Assembly: GCF_900115245.1 (NCBI RefSeq)
Contig: NZ_FOVT01000002.1
Location: forward strand, 377,005 to 441,004
Direction: 5' to 3'
DNA: 64,000 nt
From: Mesorhizobium sp. NFR06
GTDB lineage: Bacteria > Pseudomonadota > Alphaproteobacteria > Rhizobiales > Rhizobiaceae
Positions 62,188 through 64,000 of the stretch are shown here, piece after piece. Made by a program: the position numbers and the translations under genes. The notes below the pieces were generated by a model. It worked only from the letters and a program-made list of their open reading frames with translations, had not been told where the DNA came from and searched no databases. Within the stretch, counting starts at the first letter, position 1; every line of letters starts with the position of its first letter.

Positions 62188-63243
62188 ATGACGCTTGCGA
62201 GCCCCACCGATGCCAGAACCGCCGGCCCGCTTCCGGCGGTTGCCGCGCCGGTCAGGGCGGGCCGGATCGGCATCGTGCTGGTCAATCTCGGCACTCCCGA
62301 CGGGACCGACTTCAAGCCGATGTGGCGATATCTGCGGGAATTCCTCTCCGATCCGCGCGTCATCGAGCTCAACAAGGCAATTTGGTATCCGATCCTCTAT
62401 GGACTTGTGCTGACCACCCGGCCGAAGAAATCAGGCGCCAACTACGCCAGGATCTGGAACCGGGAGAGGAACGAGTCGCCGCTGCGCACTTTCACCCGCT
62501 CACAGGCCGAGAAGCTCACCGCAGCGCTTGCCGATCTGCCCGAGGTGGTGGTCGATTGGGCGATGCGCTACGGCAATCCCTCGACGGCGGGCGTCGTTGA
62601 AAAATTGGTCGAGCAAGGCTGCGAGCGCATCCTGACCTTTCCGCTCTATCCGCAATATTCTGCGACGACGACGGCGACGGCCAACGACCAATTGTTTCGC
62701 GCGCTGATGAAGATCAGGCATGCGCCGGCGATCCGCAGCGTGCCGCCCTATTATGACGAACCGGTCTATATCGAGGCGCTCGCCCGTTCGATCGAGCGGC
62801 ACGTCGCGACGCTCGATTTCGTGCCGGAGGTGGTGATCACCTCCTACCACGGCATCCCCAAACCCTATTCAGACAAAGGCGATCCGTACCGGGCGCACTG
62901 CCTGGAGACGACGCGGCTTCTGCGGGCAAGGCTCGGCTGGGACGAGGACAAGCTGATCACCACCTTCCAGTCGCGTTTCGGGGCGCAGGAATGGCTGCAG
63001 CCTTATACCGACGTCACCGTCGAGAAGCTGGCCAAGGACGGCGTGAAATCAATCGCCATCGTCAATCCCGGCTTTTCCGTCGACTGCATCGAGACGCTGG
63101 ACGAGATCGGCCGTGAAGCGGCCGAAACCTTCCATCACGGCGGCGGCATGAACTTCGCTCACATCCCCTGTCTCAACGACAGCGCCGAGGGCATGGCGGT
63201 GGTCGAAGCGCTGGTGCGGCGCGAGTTGTCGGGCTGGGTGTGA
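62188..63243 (+). CDS. hemH: Ferrochelatase
   Basis: 351 residues; inserts ferrous iron into protoporphyrin IX, last step of haem synthesis, at the inner membrane. VLVNLGTPDGTD, WAMRYGNPS, ILTFPLYPQYSATTTAT, and the metal-site His in ITSYHGIPKPYSDKGDPY; C-terminal NPGFSVDCIETLDEIG. ATG 62188 is preceded by GGAGA; an upstream in-frame start (62113) looks non-coding. C-terminal [2Fe-2S] cysteines of the animal enzyme are not expected. Confidence 0.94.
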   Translation: MTLASPTDARTAGPLPAVAAPVRAGRIGIVLVNLGTPDGTDFKPMWRYLREFLSDPRVIELNKAIWYPILYGLVLTTRPKKSGANYARIWNRERNESPLRTFTRSQAEKLTAALADLPEVVVDWAMRYGNPSTAGVVEKLVEQGCERILTFPLYPQYSATTTATANDQLFRALMKIRHAPAIRSVPPYYDEPVYIEALARSIERHVATLDFVPEVVITSYHGIPKPYSDKGDPYRAHCLETTRLLRARLGWDEDKLITTFQSRFGAQEWLQPYTDVTVEKLAKDGVKSIAIVNPGFSVDCIETLDEIGREAAETFHHGGGMNFAHIPCLNDSAEGMAVVEALVRRELSGWV

Positions 63244-63377
63244 CCGGCTTCACCGACAGACTTGAAACCGGTGCGCAAAACCCGCCGCTAACCAATATTA
63301 GCGATCACCCGATTGTAACGTTGCGGAAACACACTTAAGTGATTCCGTGAGGTCGCCGGCTTGGAGGGAGAAACGAA

Positions 63378-64000
63378 ATGGGCTTCAGCGGTTTCGACAT
63401 TGCGATTATGGTTCTTGTTGCTCTTGTCGTTTTGGTGCTTTTCAAGGGCATTCGAACAATACCCCAAGGCTACAATTATACGGTTGAGCGTTTCGGCCGT
63501 TATACCAAGACATTAAGTCCGGGCCTCAATCTCATCGTTCCGTTCATCGATCGCATCGGCGCCAAGATGAACATGATGGAGCAGGTGCTCGACGTTCCGA
63601 GCCAGGAGATCATCACCCGCGACAACGCCATTGTCGGTGTCGACGGGATCGCCTTCTTCCAGATACTCAATGCGGCGCAGGCCGCCTACCAGGTCTCGGG
63701 CCTGCAGAACGCCATCCTCAACTTGACGATGACCAATATCCGCACGGTCATGGGTTCGATGGATCTCGACGAGCTGTTGTCGAACCGCGACGCCATCAAC
63801 GAGCGCCTGCTGCGCGTCGTCGACGAAGCCGCGCATCCCTGGGGCATCAAGATCACCCGCGTCGAGATCAAGGACATCAATCCGCCGGCCAATCTCATCG
63901 AATCGATGGGGCGGCAGATGACGGCCGAACGCAACAAGCGTGCGCAGATCCTCGCCGCCGAAGGTCTCAAGCAGTCGCAGATCCTCGAGGCGGAGGGCCG
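63378..64000 (+). CDS. SPFH/band-7 membrane protease-associated protein (3' end cut)
   Basis: 207 residues visible; continues past the window. N-terminal membrane helix (about 8-24), then the SPFH domain ([91 protein letters not shown]) and the start of the helical region rich in Ala/Glu. Stomatin/QmcA type. GGAGGGAG precedes ATG 63378. An NfeD-type partner would be expected downstream. Confidence 0.93.
   Translation, partial: MGFSGFDIAIMVLVALVVLVLFKGIRTIPQGYNYTVERFGRYTKTLSPGLNLIVPFIDRIGAKMNMMEQVLDVPSQEIITRDNAIVGVDGIAFFQILNAAQAAYQVSGLQNAILNLTMTNIRTVMGSMDLDELLSNRDAINERLLRVVDEAAHPWGIKITRVEIKDINPPANLIESMGRQMTAERNKRAQILAAEGLKQSQILEAEG

Noticed and set aside
1-64000. A defence or secretion island other than the flagellum
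   Set aside because: I looked for restriction, toxin-antitoxin, CBASS, retron, BREX-like and type VI components. None of the genes shows such motifs; small unknowns are better explained as flagellar accessories or membrane proteins.

Overview
The window looks like chromosomal DNA of an alphaproteobacterium of the order Hyphomicrobiales, most likely Mesorhizobium or a close relative. The evidence is high GC with strong third-position GC bias, the rhizobial flagellar gene set (MotC, MotD-type FliK, FlaF, FlbT, and a Rem/FtcR regulator), an Odc-type decarboxylase with a long leader, and homospermidine synthase. No phage, plasmid, transposase or CRISPR genes were seen.

Region 1 (1-16399) is a motility island on the + strand: the end of fliP, two flagellins each with a strong terminator, then fliF, a FliH-like gene, motB, motC, motD/fliK and a lytic transglycosylase, packed with 4-nt or longer overlaps. 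Next come the regulator rem and flgE, flgK, flgL, flaF, flbT, flgD, fliQ. Region 2 (16562-25779) is a 9-kb block with no motility genes: asparagine synthase, an MFS exporter, an FAD oxidoreductase, a CLC channel, a cupin, a frameshifted epimerase, a MarR regulator and an ABM monooxygenase. Region 3 (25903-30754) resumes motility with flhA and fliR, followed by four small genes that look like FliJ, the FlgJ rod-binding domain, FlgN and FliL.

Region 4 (30950-45765) is mixed metabolism. It holds an SCP2-like protein, a GNAT enzyme, an ornithine/lysine decarboxylase with a ~430-nt probable speF-type leader, an amidase with a LysR regulator, a DUF1007 plus NicO nickel/cobalt exporter, a DenD-like dehydrogenase, a cation diffusion facilitator, an aminotransferase, an SDR, a TerB-like protein, a TrhO tRNA hydroxylase and KDPG aldolase. 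Region 5 (45819-51720) has a divergent SDR/AraC pair separated by an array of 23-bp imperfect palindromes, tRNA-Gln(UUG), a DUF882 peptidase-like protein and an NtrC-type regulator. Region 6 (51877-64000) carries PepF, a membrane-anchored HhH-like protein, pabB-pabC, a DUF3445 demethylase-like protein, homospermidine synthase, a small lipoprotein, a LysM-bearing 5'-nucleotidase, ferrochelatase and a truncated stomatin-like gene.

The strongest leads for undescribed biology are the small proteins in the flagellar operons that seem to fill the FliH, FliJ, FlgN and FliL roles, the 23-bp palindrome array between the SDR and AraC genes, the structured leaders of the first flagellin and the decarboxylase, and the membrane-anchored HhH-like protein. 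All functions are inferred from reading the sequence; no database search was run.
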